Positions 53,842 through 61,347 of a DNA stretch of 61,347 nt are shown in pieces; within the stretch, counting starts at the first letter, position 1; each line of letters begins with the position of its first letter. The notes beneath the pieces were generated by a model. It saw only the letters and a program-made list of their open reading frames with translations, did not search any database and was not told the origin of the DNA. The DNA is from Terrimonas pollutisoli (lineage in GTDB: Bacteria > Bacteroidota > Bacteroidia > Chitinophagales > Chitinophagaceae). The position numbers and the translations under genes were made by a program. The stretch spans positions 1 to 61,347 of the forward strand of contig NZ_JARKNA010000026.1 in NCBI RefSeq assembly GCF_029360765.1, read 5' to 3'.

Positions 53842-55623
53842 TTACACATAAATTCTTTCGATGGCGTCTTTATATTTTTCAGAGATCACCTTTCGCTTCA
53901 TGGATAGCTTGGGCGTCATTTCCCCGGTATCAATGCTCCATTCATTGGGCAGCAGTTCAAATTTTTTTATCTGCTCTACATGATTGAAGTATTTGTTGAA
54001 AGATTCAATGATGTCTTTATACAATGCTTGTATTTTTTCATTGCGCAGCAATTCTTCGTTGCTGGCATCCGGGATATTGTTATGGCGGGCCCATTCACGC
54101 AGGTTGGGGAAAGAAGGAATGATGAGCGCCCCTACAAATTTTCTTTCGGGCCCTACTACCATCACCTGCTCGATAAAAGGTGATTCTTTCAATTTATTTT
54201 CAATCGATAACGGGGCTACATATTTGCCACCGCTTGTTTTAAACAATTCTTTTTTGCGATCAGTTATTTTCAAATACTTCTCATTGACCAACATGCCAAT
54301 GTCACCTGTATGAAACCAACCATCAGTTATTACTTCGGCAGTGAGGTCAGGCCGTTTGTAGTAACCCACCATAATATTAGGTCCTTTGCAAAGTATTTCT
54401 CCATCTTCCGCAATCTTTACTTCAACGCCATCAATCAAAGGGCCCGTGGTGCCAAACATCCTGTCTTTTTCCTGGAAGCGATTAACGGAAATTACGGGTG
54501 ATGTTTCCGTAAGACCATAACCTTCCATGATCACAATTTTTGCAGCGGTAAAGATCCGGATCAGGCGAACCTGGCAAGCCGCTCCGCCGGTAATGACGCA
54601 GCGGATATTATTACCCAACGCTTCCCGCCATTTGCTAAAAATAAGTTTGTTGGCCAGTTTGAGTTGCATAGTATACCAAAAGCCCTGGTTGGCATTGATC
54701 TCAAATTTTTCAGCAAGGCCATGCGCCCAGAAAAATAATTTCTTTTTGACACCAGTCAGTTCATTCCCCTTCAGCATAATCTTGTCATACACTTTTTCCA
54801 GCAGGCGGGGAACGGTGGTGAACATATCGGGTTTCACTTCTTTCAGGTTGTCACCAATGGTTTCCAAACTTTCAGCATAGTAAATGGAAGTACCCCGGAA
54901 CATATAGAGGTAGCTTACCATTTTTTCAAAAATGTGATTCAACGGCAAAAAACTTAACGCCTTCATATTTTCACCCGGCGGAAAGCAGGGCAGGCAGGCA
55001 AGGACATTGGATAAAATATTCCGGTGACTCAACATTACTCCCTTTGGCGTACCCGTGGTGCCGGATGTATATAGAATGGTAGCTACATCTTCATAAGCTA
55101 TTTTTTCTGAAATGGATTTTATTTGCTCAATCAATTCGGGTGTGGCTTTGTCGGTTACTTCCTTCCAGTATTTTGCATTGGGAGCATGTTCAAACGTATA
55201 AATTTCCCGCAGGCTGGGAATGCGGCCTTTCAGGCTCAGTACTTTTAAAAAAAGGTCCTCATCATTGACAAAAGCAATTTTTACCTGTGCATCTTTTAAG
55301 ATAAACTCCAGCTCATTCACATTGATTGTGGGATAAATCGGAACAAGGATAGCACCTATTTGCTGCACAGCCAGGTCAAGCATCAGCCATTCGGGCCGGT
55401 TTTTACAAAGTATAGCTACTTTATCACGACCTTCTACCGTCATATCATTGGCCGAAATACCCAGGCCTAGTAACCCGGCACTCAGGTTATTTACAATACC
55501 TGCTACTTCTTTGGTACCATATTTTTTCCATTGTCCGCTCTCTTTACCAGCGAGCATCACGTCCAGTGGCTGCCGCTCTAAATGCCAGGCGAGGCAATCA
55601 AATAATCTCCGGGGTTCGTTCAT
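53842..55623 (-). CDS. Long-chain acyl-CoA synthetase (AMP-binding)
   Basis: 593 aa adenylate-forming enzyme. P-loop TILYTSGTTGTPKGVMLSH (~182-200), the A5 motif EGYGLTETSPVIS (~365), A7 GWFHTGDIGML (~435), A8-like LKITDRKKELFKTSGGKYVAP (~450-470), and a C-terminal lysine in LSMKRKVI. It fits the FadD15/long-chain branch that activates fatty acids for lipid synthesis or degradation. It is transcribed alone or with the DUF1003 gene (78 bp downstream). Confidence 0.93.
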   Translation of the reverse strand: MNEPRRLFDCLAWHLERQPLDVMLAGKESGQWKKYGTKEVAGIVNNLSAGLLGLGISANDMTVEGRDKVAILCKNRPEWLMLDLAVQQIGAILVPIYPTINVNELEFILKDAQVKIAFVNDEDLFLKVLSLKGRIPSLREIYTFEHAPNAKYWKEVTDKATPELIEQIKSISEKIAYEDVATILYTSGTTGTPKGVMLSHRNILSNVLACLPCFPPGENMKALSFLPLNHIFEKMVSYLYMFRGTSIYYAESLETIGDNLKEVKPDMFTTVPRLLEKVYDKIMLKGNELTGVKKKLFFWAHGLAEKFEINANQGFWYTMQLKLANKLIFSKWREALGNNIRCVITGGAACQVRLIRIFTAAKIVIMEGYGLTETSPVISVNRFQEKDRMFGTTGPLIDGVEVKIAEDGEILCKGPNIMVGYYKRPDLTAEVITDGWFHTGDIGMLVNEKYLKITDRKKELFKTSGGKYVAPLSIENKLKESPFIEQVMVVGPERKFVGALIIPSFPNLREWARHNNIPDASNEELLRNEKIQALYKDIIESFNKYFNHVEQIKKFELLPNEWSIDTGEMTPKLSMKRKVISEKYKDAIERIYV

Positions 55624-55702
55624 AATGCAATCATTAAAGGGTAATCAGTTTCCACAGTTAAAAACTGTTATTAAAATAAACAAATTAGTCAAAATATCAT
55701 AA

Positions 55703-55733
55703 AAAGCCCCGATCTCAATAAGATCAGGGCTTT
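55703..55733 (-). terminator. Rho-independent terminator after the TPR gene
   Basis: Arms AAAGCCCCGATCT/AGATCAGGGCTTT with one mismatch and a CAATA loop. The minus strand runs on into TTTTT. It ends the 55946-56962 transcript. Confidence 0.8.
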
Positions 55734-55788
55734 GTTCTATTAAGGAAGTGGTTAGTTTAAATGACAGCCGATAAATACTACTATTCAC

Positions 55789-55934
55789 TCAATGTCGTTT
55801 ACTTGAGGAAACCAGAATTGAAAATTGGGCATTAAAAATTGGATATTGAACATTTCTTTAGCACGAATAAATGTTCAATGCTCAACGCTCAATTTTCAAT
55901 GTTCAATAAAAAGAACTTTAGTAAACGACATTGA
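55789..55934. repeat. Fold-back (MITE-like) element with 15-bp terminal inverted repeats
   Basis: TCAATGTCGTTTACT (55789-55803) is perfectly inverted at 55920-55934. Nested inside are further inverse pairs (ATTGAAAATTG/CAATTTTCAAT and GAACATTT/AAATGTTC), so the whole 146 bp can fold on itself. It has no coding capacity. Confidence 0.65.
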
Positions 55935-55945
55935 CTCACCATTCA

Positions 55946-56962
55946 CTAATTCACCTGGTAATACTGTCCCGCAGGCATTTTGAAAATTCTGTTTCGCTGA
56001 AATTGGTTGAAAGCTTCGTATTGATCCGCATGTGTTTTAGACCAGGTATCATAGGTGGCCAGGTTTTCGGAAGCACCAAACAGCCATTGATTGTACGCTT
56101 CAAACATTCCTGCTTTCAATAACTGTTGCTGGTAATCAAAGAGACGGAGTGGAAATTTGGTCGCATTATTTTGGTACCAATCCAAAATAAACCGGGTGCG
56201 GATCATGGTCAGTGTTTCGGTAGTAATACCTTTATTGGCAAGCGATGACTGCTTACTCATGGTTTGTAAAAAAGCTTTGGCGAACTCACTTTTATTTTTT
56301 TCTTCACCTTTCATCAGGTCAGCTTCAGCAAACAGTTTCTCTTTATATGCTTTTAATATCAGTGCCTTCATCGCCAGTCCTCTTTCAGACAGGCTTTCCA
56401 TGTTTACATATATCTCGCCATAGATCAGGCTCCACACTTTATCTTTTGTATAGAAGTAATACAGCGCAGCATTGTAATAATTGCCGCTGTAGGAGGGGTC
56501 AGCTTGTATACCTTTTTCCCATTGATTGATAGCGGAATAATCTTTAGCAGCAAAAAGTAACTCACCATATTCGCTATACAACGGCCCGCTTTTTGGAAAT
56601 TTTTTCAATCCTTTCTTATAAACCTTATCACATTCTTTTACTTCTTCCAGCGCTTTGTACACATTGCCTGCTAATTGAAAGCAAACTACGTCAGCGTCAT
56701 CACGGTCAACCAGTGTTTTCACCTTATCCAATGCTTTGCTATAATCTCTTTTGAGGTAATAGCTCATCACCAGGTCCTTCTGCAGCTCAAGATTGTTTTT
56801 ATCCTGTTGCAATGCACGGCTCAAAACAATAATGGCATTGTCAAAATCGCCGGATCGCATAAATGTCTTTGCTGTTTCGTGTAATGTTTTCGCATCTTCC
56901 GTTTGTGCAAAAACAACTCCAGCTGAAAGTGAAAGAATAAATAGAAAAAGTACTTTCTTCAT
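55946..56962 (-). CDS. Secreted tetratricopeptide-like protein
   Basis: 338 aa with a signal peptide (MKKVLFLFILSLSAGVVFAQ). The mature part has about six helix-turn-helix TPR-like units (~25-210), e.g. AKTFMRSGDFDNAIIVLSRA and GLKKFPKSGPLYSEYGELLF. The C-terminal third is helical and has no recognisable motif. It is probably a periplasmic scaffold or assembly factor; the partner is unknown. A TACTTTG-like box (one base short of consensus) lies ~30 bp upstream. Confidence 0.8.
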   Translation of the reverse strand: MKKVLFLFILSLSAGVVFAQTEDAKTLHETAKTFMRSGDFDNAIIVLSRALQQDKNNLELQKDLVMSYYLKRDYSKALDKVKTLVDRDDADVVCFQLAGNVYKALEEVKECDKVYKKGLKKFPKSGPLYSEYGELLFAAKDYSAINQWEKGIQADPSYSGNYYNAALYYFYTKDKVWSLIYGEIYVNMESLSERGLAMKALILKAYKEKLFAEADLMKGEEKNKSEFAKAFLQTMSKQSSLANKGITTETLTMIRTRFILDWYQNNATKFPLRLFDYQQQLLKAGMFEAYNQWLFGASENLATYDTWSKTHADQYEAFNQFQRNRIFKMPAGQYYQVN

Positions 56963-57078
56963 CTGTTATTATTTATAACTCAATCTGCAAAGTAAACAAA
57001 TTGAAATAGTGATACAGCCGCCATTACAAGATTAACAATTTCGATTTCACCGGAACATTTCAAGAAGCAGTCTCTCCG

Positions 57079-57102
57079 TAAGTCCCTTTAGGGATTTAGG
57101 GT
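57079..57102. repeat. GC-rich palindromic repeat (family 1) at the DUF1015 stop
   Basis: TAAGTCCCTTTAGGGATTTA followed by GGGT. On the minus strand it encodes the last residues Leu-Asn-Pro and the TAA of the DUF1015 gene. Confidence 0.65.
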
Positions 57103-58314
57103 ATGCGTCAATAACCCATCCCTCAATTTCGGTTCAAACCAGGTGCTCTTGGGCGGCATTACATTTCCACTGTCTGCGATGTCAAACAACTGCTGGATCG
57201 TAACGGGATAAAGACTGAATGCAATTCTCATTTCACCGCTGTCTACTCTTTTTTCCAATTCTTTTAAGCCTCTTATTCCACCCACAAAATCAATCCGCTT
57301 ATCGGTTCGCTGGTCTTTTATGTCCAGTAGTTTATCTAAAATATTATTAGATAAAATAGTTACATCCAATACGCCAATAGGATCTTCTGAATAAGTGTCT
57401 TTGCGGGAGGTAAGGATGTACCACTGTTTATCCAAATACATGCCGAACTCGTGTAGCTGGCCCGGCTTTACAGCTTCAGCACTTTGCGTAATGGTGAAAT
57501 CATCCTGCAAGGCGCTAATAAAATCATCTGCATCCATGCCATTCAGGTCTTTTATCAAACGGTTGTAGTCTAAAATGGCCAACTCACTGGCAGGAAAGAT
57601 GGTGGTCAAAAAATATTTCGCCGCTTCATTTCCCGGCAAGGCTGTACTTACTTTAGCGGCAGAAGCGGCACGATGGTGCCCGTCAGCTATGTATGTAGCT
57701 GGCACTTTCTCCGCAAATAAACGGGTGATCTCGTCAACCTTAGCCACATCATCAATTATCCAAACGCTGTGACGAATTCCATCTGTTGCTGTAAAATCAT
57801 AGACAGGCTGCTTAGAATTTTTCCAGTTATAAATAATCGTGTCAATTTCATGCACATTGTTATAGGCAAGGAAAACATTACCGGTTTGTGCACCGATCGT
57901 TTTCATATGATCGATCCGGTCCTTTTCTTTTTCAGGACGGGTAAACTCATGCTTTTTGATCACATCATTGAAATAATCATCAACAGACGACACGCATACC
58001 AAACCAGTTTGGCTGCGGCCATTCATGATCAACTGATAGATATAATAACAAGGCTTTTCTTCGCTAAAAACAATTCCCTTTTGTTGAAACTGCTTCAGGT
58101 TTTCCTTTGCTTTATCATATACCGCCTGGCTATGCAGGTCTGTACCATCGGGCAGATCAATTTCGGCTTTTGTAATATGTAAAAAAGAAACCGGGTTTCC
58201 ATTCGCTTCTTCTTTTGCTTCTGCGCTGTTCAATACATCATAAGGGCGGGACGCCAGTTTTTCGGCGATGTCTTGTTTGGGTCGTAGTGCCTTGAACGGT
58301 TTTATCTGTGCCAT
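57088..58314 (-). CDS. DUF1015-family protein
   Basis: 408 aa, the full family length. Family blocks: IKPFKALRPKQDIAEKLASRPYDVLN (~4-29, a signature region beginning IKPFKALRP), FTRPEKEKDRIDHMKTIGAQ (~127), ADGHHRAASAAKV (~212) and DYNRLIKDLNG. The family often sits beside serine-biosynthesis genes, and here it lies 25 bp downstream of serC in the same operon. The biochemical role is unproven. Its C-terminal Leu-Asn-Pro comes from a repeat. Confidence 0.9.
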   Translation of the reverse strand: MAQIKPFKALRPKQDIAEKLASRPYDVLNSAEAKEEANGNPVSFLHITKAEIDLPDGTDLHSQAVYDKAKENLKQFQQKGIVFSEEKPCYYIYQLIMNGRSQTGLVCVSSVDDYFNDVIKKHEFTRPEKEKDRIDHMKTIGAQTGNVFLAYNNVHEIDTIIYNWKNSKQPVYDFTATDGIRHSVWIIDDVAKVDEITRLFAEKVPATYIADGHHRAASAAKVSTALPGNEAAKYFLTTIFPASELAILDYNRLIKDLNGMDADDFISALQDDFTITQSAEAVKPGQLHEFGMYLDKQWYILTSRKDTYSEDPIGVLDVTILSNNILDKLLDIKDQRTDKRIDFVGGIRGLKELEKRVDSGEMRIAFSLYPVTIQQLFDIADSGNVMPPKSTWFEPKLRDGLLTHTLNP

Positions 58315-58339
58315 TTAGTTTTAAGTATCTTTTTAAATG

Positions 58340-59449
58340 TTATCCTTTCCTGTTTGCAAAATCTTTCATTAAATCGGTAACTGCAATTACGCTATCAATC
58401 GTTAACGCATTGTACATGGATACACGGAAACCCCCGACACTGCGATGGCCTTTTACGCCGTACATGCCTTCTTTTTTGCAGAGATCCAAAAATTCTTTTT
58501 CCAATGCCGCATCGCCCATAATAAATACAGCATTCATTTTACTCCTGTCTTCTTTGGCAACCGGCCCCTTGAAAAGCGGTAAGCTATCCAATGTATCGTA
58601 AAACAGTTTTGCTTTTGCATCATTTAATTTTTCAATGGCGGCTACTCCGCCCATGTTTTTCAACCAACGCAGGGTTAGCATTGCTACATATACTGCAAAC
58701 ACAGGTGGTGTATTCAACATGCTGGCTTCTTTGATATGATTGCGGTAATCCAGTATCGAAGGAATTTTGCGGTCCACTTTTCCCAGGATGTTTTTATTCA
58801 CTACTACCAGGTTAACCCCAGCGGCGCCCATATTTTTTTGCGCACCGGCATAGATCAGATCAAACTTATTGAAATCAAGCTGGCGGCTAAGTATATCGCT
58901 GCTCATATCGGCCACCAATGGTATTCCCCGGTCATAGGGAATGTTATGCCACTGTGTTCCGGCAATTGTTTCGTTGGTAGTAATATGCAGATAGCTGGCG
59001 GTTTGCGCAACCGTCAGATTTTTTGGGATAGTAGTGTAGTTAGTGTCTTTGGATGAACCACCAATCTCTACATGACCAAACAATTTCGCTTCTTTGATGG
59101 CTTTGCCCGCCCATGTTCCTGTTTCCGTGTATACAGCAATATCATTTTCATTCAGCAGGTTCATGGGTATTTGCATGAACTGCGTCGTGGCTCCGCCATG
59201 CAGAAACAAGACCTCATGATCCGAATCCAGTTGCATCAATTCTCTTACTAAAGACCTTGCTTCCTCCATCACCGCTTCAAACAGGGGAGTACGGTGACCA
59301 ATTTCTAAAATGGAGAGACCGCTATTATTAAAATCAAGAATCGAACGGCTGGCTTCTTCAAACACTTCTTTGGGAAGAACAGATGGCCCGGCATTGAAAT
59401 TATGGATACCTCCGACCCCTCGCAAGGGCGCATTAGCAACACTCATCAT
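58340..59449 (-). CDS. serC: Phosphoserine aminotransferase
   Basis: 369 aa from 59449. SerC family: HNFNAGPSVLP (~14), FLHGGATTQFMQIPMN (~80), the PLP lysine in YAGAQKNMGAAGVNLVVV (near 200), and RSVGGFRVSMYNA near the end. It makes 3-phosphoserine in serine synthesis. Residues 6-12 (APLRGVG) before HNFNAG are read from a GC-rich repeat (59404-59431) where other SerC proteins simply begin. The frame reaches to 59533, but a TACATTTG box at 59469-59476 places the transcription start after that ATG. Confidence 0.94.
   Translation of the reverse strand: MMSVANAPLRGVGGIHNFNAGPSVLPKEVFEEASRSILDFNNSGLSILEIGHRTPLFEAVMEEARSLVRELMQLDSDHEVLFLHGGATTQFMQIPMNLLNENDIAVYTETGTWAGKAIKEAKLFGHVEIGGSSKDTNYTTIPKNLTVAQTASYLHITTNETIAGTQWHNIPYDRGIPLVADMSSDILSRQLDFNKFDLIYAGAQKNMGAAGVNLVVVNKNILGKVDRKIPSILDYRNHIKEASMLNTPPVFAVYVAMLTLRWLKNMGGVAAIEKLNDAKAKLFYDTLDSLPLFKGPVAKEDRSKMNAVFIMGDAALEKEFLDLCKKEGMYGVKGHRSVGGFRVSMYNALTIDSVIAVTDLMKDFANRKG
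59404..59431 (-). repeat. GC-rich repeat (family 1-like) inside the serC N-terminus
   Basis: On the minus strand GCGCCCTTGCGAGGGGTCGG followed by AGGTATCC. It has the CCCTTnnnAGGGGTyGGnGG plan of the 59504-59532 copy, is in frame, and directly precedes the codons for HNFNAG. Confidence 0.5.
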
Positions 59450-59468
59450 TGAATAAAATTTAGAAGTG

Positions 59469-59476
59469 CAAATGTA
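59469..59476 (-). promoter_or_regulatory. -7 promoter box for the serC-DUF1015 operon
   Basis: TACATTTG (minus strand), a full TAnnTTTG match about 20 bases before the chosen serC start. Confidence 0.5.
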
Positions 59477-59503
59477 GGAATATGCGGCCAGTATACTGGC
59501 GCT

Positions 59504-59532
59504 AAACTCCCTTTTAGGGGTTGGGGGTTTCA
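59504..59532. repeat. GC-rich palindromic repeat (family 1) at the 59514 gene stop
   Basis: AAACTCCCTTTTAGGGGTTG then GGGGTTTCA. On the minus strand it encodes Thr-Pro-Asn-Pro and the TAA of the phospholipase-like gene, the same tail as in the FAH gene at 47315. Confidence 0.65.
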
Positions 59533-60491
59533 TGTTCCCTGACCTTTAAGGAACTGTTTTTCCATGCATTATTCAGGCTTTCAAATTCCTTGAGTTCAGC
59601 TTCAGAAAAACTTTTGTTAGTTAGTTTGGTGAGATCGGGCTGACCGGCATTCACCCATGCTGTGTACCAAAAGGATGCAACAGCAAAAATGGATTGGCGC
59701 ATTCGTCGTTCCACCATGCCTTTGAGCTTATCATTGTAAGCTTTGGCATACGAAGAAGAATATTGACGAATGATTTGCCCGTTGCGGTCTTCAAAAGCAT
59801 ATCGCTGATCTGCGGGAACGGCGAGTGACAGCTCTTTTTCAAATTTTAAAACGGTGTCCGCAGCAGCCGCACTTTCCAGCACCCTGGCCCAAATAAAATC
59901 AGCAGGATTTTTTATGTATTCTGCATTGCCAATGAAAAAATCCCAATCTTTTTCGGCCATCAGTTCGGGTATCCGGCTTTCCCAAAAACCATGAATACCC
60001 TTTTGATCAGTATATTGACCATTGTGATTGCTGCTGGCGTGCAGCGGCACATGCGAATCGGCAATATAATGTCCGATCTCGGCTGACAGCTTTAAGATCT
60101 TTGCCTGGTTTTTTTCTTTAAAAGCATCGGTGAGGCGATACAGCATGGTTTGCAACCACCAGGGTACAATGCCATGCATATTCAGTGTGTCTTCGGAATA
60201 TTTAGCAACCGCTTCGCTCCATTTACGGGGCAGTGAATCATAAGGATAAACGCCATAACGGTCAATATCGATATAATGCCGGGGTCCTTCTTCCGGTATG
60301 GCATATCTCCTTTTATCAGGATCAACAGCATGTTCTTCCAAAAAACTGATATAGGGCTTGTAAAGAATCATCATTTCCGGCGGTAAAAGGAATACTGCAT
60401 ACTGGTTGATTTTTCGATGGGCATAAAAACCCCAGCAAAAGCTTTTGTGAGCAATCAATAAAATAAAAGTCAGCGCAACAATTTTTTTCAT
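59514..60491 (-). CDS. Secreted zinc-dependent phospholipase C/S1-P1 nuclease-fold protein
   Basis: 325 aa. The signal peptide ends CWGFYAHRKIN. The Trp directly after cleavage and the His in AHRKIN fit the N-terminal zinc ligands of this fold. Further ligands appear in EEGPRHYIDID (~70) and GHYIADSHVPLHASSNHNG (~140-158, H-x3-D and H). The fold is shared by phospholipase C and S1/P1 nucleases, so the substrate could be phospholipid or nucleic acid. It is preceded 35 bp upstream by the DUF502 gene. Its last four residues are repeat-derived. Confidence 0.85.
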   Translation of the reverse strand: MKKIVALTFILLIAHKSFCWGFYAHRKINQYAVFLLPPEMMILYKPYISFLEEHAVDPDKRRYAIPEEGPRHYIDIDRYGVYPYDSLPRKWSEAVAKYSEDTLNMHGIVPWWLQTMLYRLTDAFKEKNQAKILKLSAEIGHYIADSHVPLHASSNHNGQYTDQKGIHGFWESRIPELMAEKDWDFFIGNAEYIKNPADFIWARVLESAAAADTVLKFEKELSLAVPADQRYAFEDRNGQIIRQYSSSYAKAYNDKLKGMVERRMRQSIFAVASFWYTAWVNAGQPDLTKLTNKSFSEAELKEFESLNNAWKNSSLKVREHETPNP

Positions 60492-60526
60492 TGCAAACTC
60501 TTGATGTGTAATCCTTATGCTTTTCT

Positions 60527-61135
60527 TTAAGATTGAACTCTTTCGGCATCCAGATCAACGACACCACCCGTGACGGCGTATTTCATCGCTTCACCCGAAG
60601 TGATAGTATCGATCTTCCGGACTTTTTCTTTTGGTAAGATATATAATTGTCCCGCAAAATTGTAGGCCTGCGGAACGTAAACGGCTACTTTATCGGCACC
60701 CATTTCAAATTTTTGCATTTCCTCATCGGTTAAAAAACCAATGATCCATACATCGGTAGAAAAAACATTGGCCAGCACCGCCTTACTAAATCGCTTTTTA
60801 TCACCGGCAAAGGCTTCAAAAAAATCTTTGGTAGAAGAATAAATAAACTTAATGACTGGGGTTCGTTCCATCCACTGATCGAAAAAACTGATAAAACTGC
60901 CCATCAAAAAATTGGAGCTGATCCATCCCACCAATATGATGAAGACAACGATTATGACAAATCCTAAACCGGGGATATTCAGATAAGGTCTTAAGATGCT
61001 ATCCACTTTATCAAATAACCAATACAACGCATAAGCGGTGATGGCGATTGGCGCAAGAATAATAATACCCTGTATAAAAAAACCGAAAATTTTTTTGACT
61101 CGTGAACGGCCTGCAGTGCCGGACCCTTGACTCAT
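60527..61135 (-). CDS. DUF502 membrane protein
   Basis: 202 aa from the ATG at 61135. The longer frame begins with a TTG that is part of the promoter box. Two membrane helices (~23-46 IQGIIILAPIAITAYALYWLF and ~60-80 LGFVIIVVFIILVGWISSNFL) are followed by the DUF502 signature: TPVIKFIYSSTKDFFEAF (~103-120), VFSTDVWIIGFLTDE, and YVPQAYNFAGQLYILPKEKVRKID (a region near 160, with core AGQLYILP). The family is uncharacterised. It is the first gene of a two-gene unit with the phospholipase-like gene. Confidence 0.9.
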   Translation of the reverse strand: MSQGSGTAGRSRVKKIFGFFIQGIIILAPIAITAYALYWLFDKVDSILRPYLNIPGLGFVIIVVFIILVGWISSNFLMGSFISFFDQWMERTPVIKFIYSSTKDFFEAFAGDKKRFSKAVLANVFSTDVWIIGFLTDEEMQKFEMGADKVAVYVPQAYNFAGQLYILPKEKVRKIDTITSGEAMKYAVTGGVVDLDAERVQS

Positions 61136-61153
61136 AGACAGTGAGTTTTGTGA

Positions 61154-61161
61154 CAAAGATA
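61154..61161 (-). promoter_or_regulatory. -7 promoter box for the DUF502 gene
   Basis: TATCTTTG (minus strand), a full TAnnTTTG match, 18 bases before the ATG at 61135. It contains the TTG that would otherwise extend the reading frame. Confidence 0.5.
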
Positions 61162-61267
61162 GTGAAACGCCTATGTTAGTCTTTAACGCACAGGTACGTT
61201 TAGAGGCGTTCCATCTGACCTAATTAGGGTTTGCTGATTTTGTATCAAAGCCTTGCCCATGTTGAAG

Positions 61268-61291
61268 TTTGGTTAATTTAGATTAACCAAA
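61268..61291. promoter_or_regulatory. Ten-base palindrome upstream of the last gene
   Basis: TTTGGTTAAT and ATTAACCAAA flank a TTAG loop, perfectly inverted, 12 bases before the ATG at 61304. It could be an operator or a leader hairpin, and is not followed by a T-run on the plus strand. Confidence 0.45.
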
Positions 61292-61303
61292 GTGCAAGGA
61301 AAA

Positions 61304-61347
61304 ATGGCAAAAGCGAAAAAAAACCGTGCATCTAAAACTAGATATGT
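61304..61347 (+). CDS. Start of a gene truncated by the window edge
   Basis: ATG at 61304 preceded by AAGGA, an unusually good Shine-Dalgarno for this window. The 14 readable codons give a very basic N-terminus (MAKAKKNRASKTRY). This could be a small DNA- or RNA-binding protein, but too little is present to identify it. Confidence 0.5.
   Translation, partial: MAKAKKNRASKTRY

Larger units (their letters stand above)
55624..55945. other. Intergenic region with a terminator and a fold-back element
   Basis: About 320 bp without coding capacity. It contains the terminator at 55703-55733 and a 146-bp fold-back element at 55789-55934 (listed separately). Confidence 0.7.

Noticed and set aside
59450..59533. 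Start of serC at 59533
   Set aside because: The extra codons come from a palindromic repeat and a -7 box lies between that ATG and the conserved start.

Overview
The window looks like a chromosomal segment of a Bacteroidota bacterium, most likely Chitinophagaceae (inference). The signs are moderate GC, starts with little or no Shine-Dalgarno, recurring TAnnTTTG -7 promoter boxes, a two-gene methionine synthase, secreted proteins with Bacteroidota-type signal peptides and lipoboxes, BamA-type barrels, and many short palindromic repeats. Most genes are housekeeping or catabolic. No prophage, CRISPR array or intact insertion sequence is visible.

Layout. 1-2.6 kb: a possible transposase tail, exonuclease III, a LOG-family protein and a HAD phosphatase. 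2.6-6.4 kb: split metH behind a ~310 bp leader. 6.7-12.2 kb: recR, an Ig-like lipoprotein and a UvrD-type helicase-nuclease. 12.3-14.8 kb: a frameshifted HigA-like antitoxin lying between a beta-hexosaminidase gene and a relic of that gene's 3' end. 15-20.7 kb: an M48 peptidase, a secreted unknown, a membrane TPR protein, a nucleoid-associated protein and a VOC protein. 20.8-21.2 kb: a disrupted tRNA-Arg copy, a GIY-YIG nuclease gene whose stop codon lies inside the next gene, and an intact tRNA-Arg(CCT). 21.4-24.7 kb: a PGM1-like ATP-grasp ligase and a phospholipase D/cardiolipin synthase, followed by an IS66 relic. 25-28.5 kb: a small SRPBCC operon and two universal stress proteins. 28.8-31.1 kb: a quinone/electrophile-type cluster (ring-cleaving dioxygenase, GNAT, esterase, cupin-like).

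31.3-43 kb is the most unusual stretch. It is a tightly coupled run: SdiA-regulated-like lipoprotein, metallophosphoesterase/kinase-like/BamA giant protein, an HD-domain protein fused to a Pycsar-effector-type membrane domain, polyphosphate kinase 1, a membrane class III nucleotidyl cyclase, and a second kinase-like/BamA protein. Cyclic-nucleotide synthesis, a candidate membrane effector with an HD hydrolase, and polyphosphate synthesis appear to be one co-translated unit. This is the best candidate for an undescribed system.

43.7-50.9 kb encodes a full non-phosphorylative L-fucose route: FucP permease, mutarotase, dehydrogenase, lactonase, a UxaA-type dehydratase, a second dehydrogenase and a diketo-acid hydrolase. 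The predicted products are pyruvate and lactate. 51-61.3 kb holds htpG, a DUF1003 protein, an acyl-CoA ligase, a TPR protein, DUF1015-serC, a zinc-dependent phospholipase C-like protein and DUF502, and ends in a truncated gene start.

A GC-rich palindromic repeat family (CCCTnnnAGGGG plus a G-rich tail) sits on the 3' ends of many genes and supplies the stop codon in four of them. In two other genes it appears to supply N-terminal codons.
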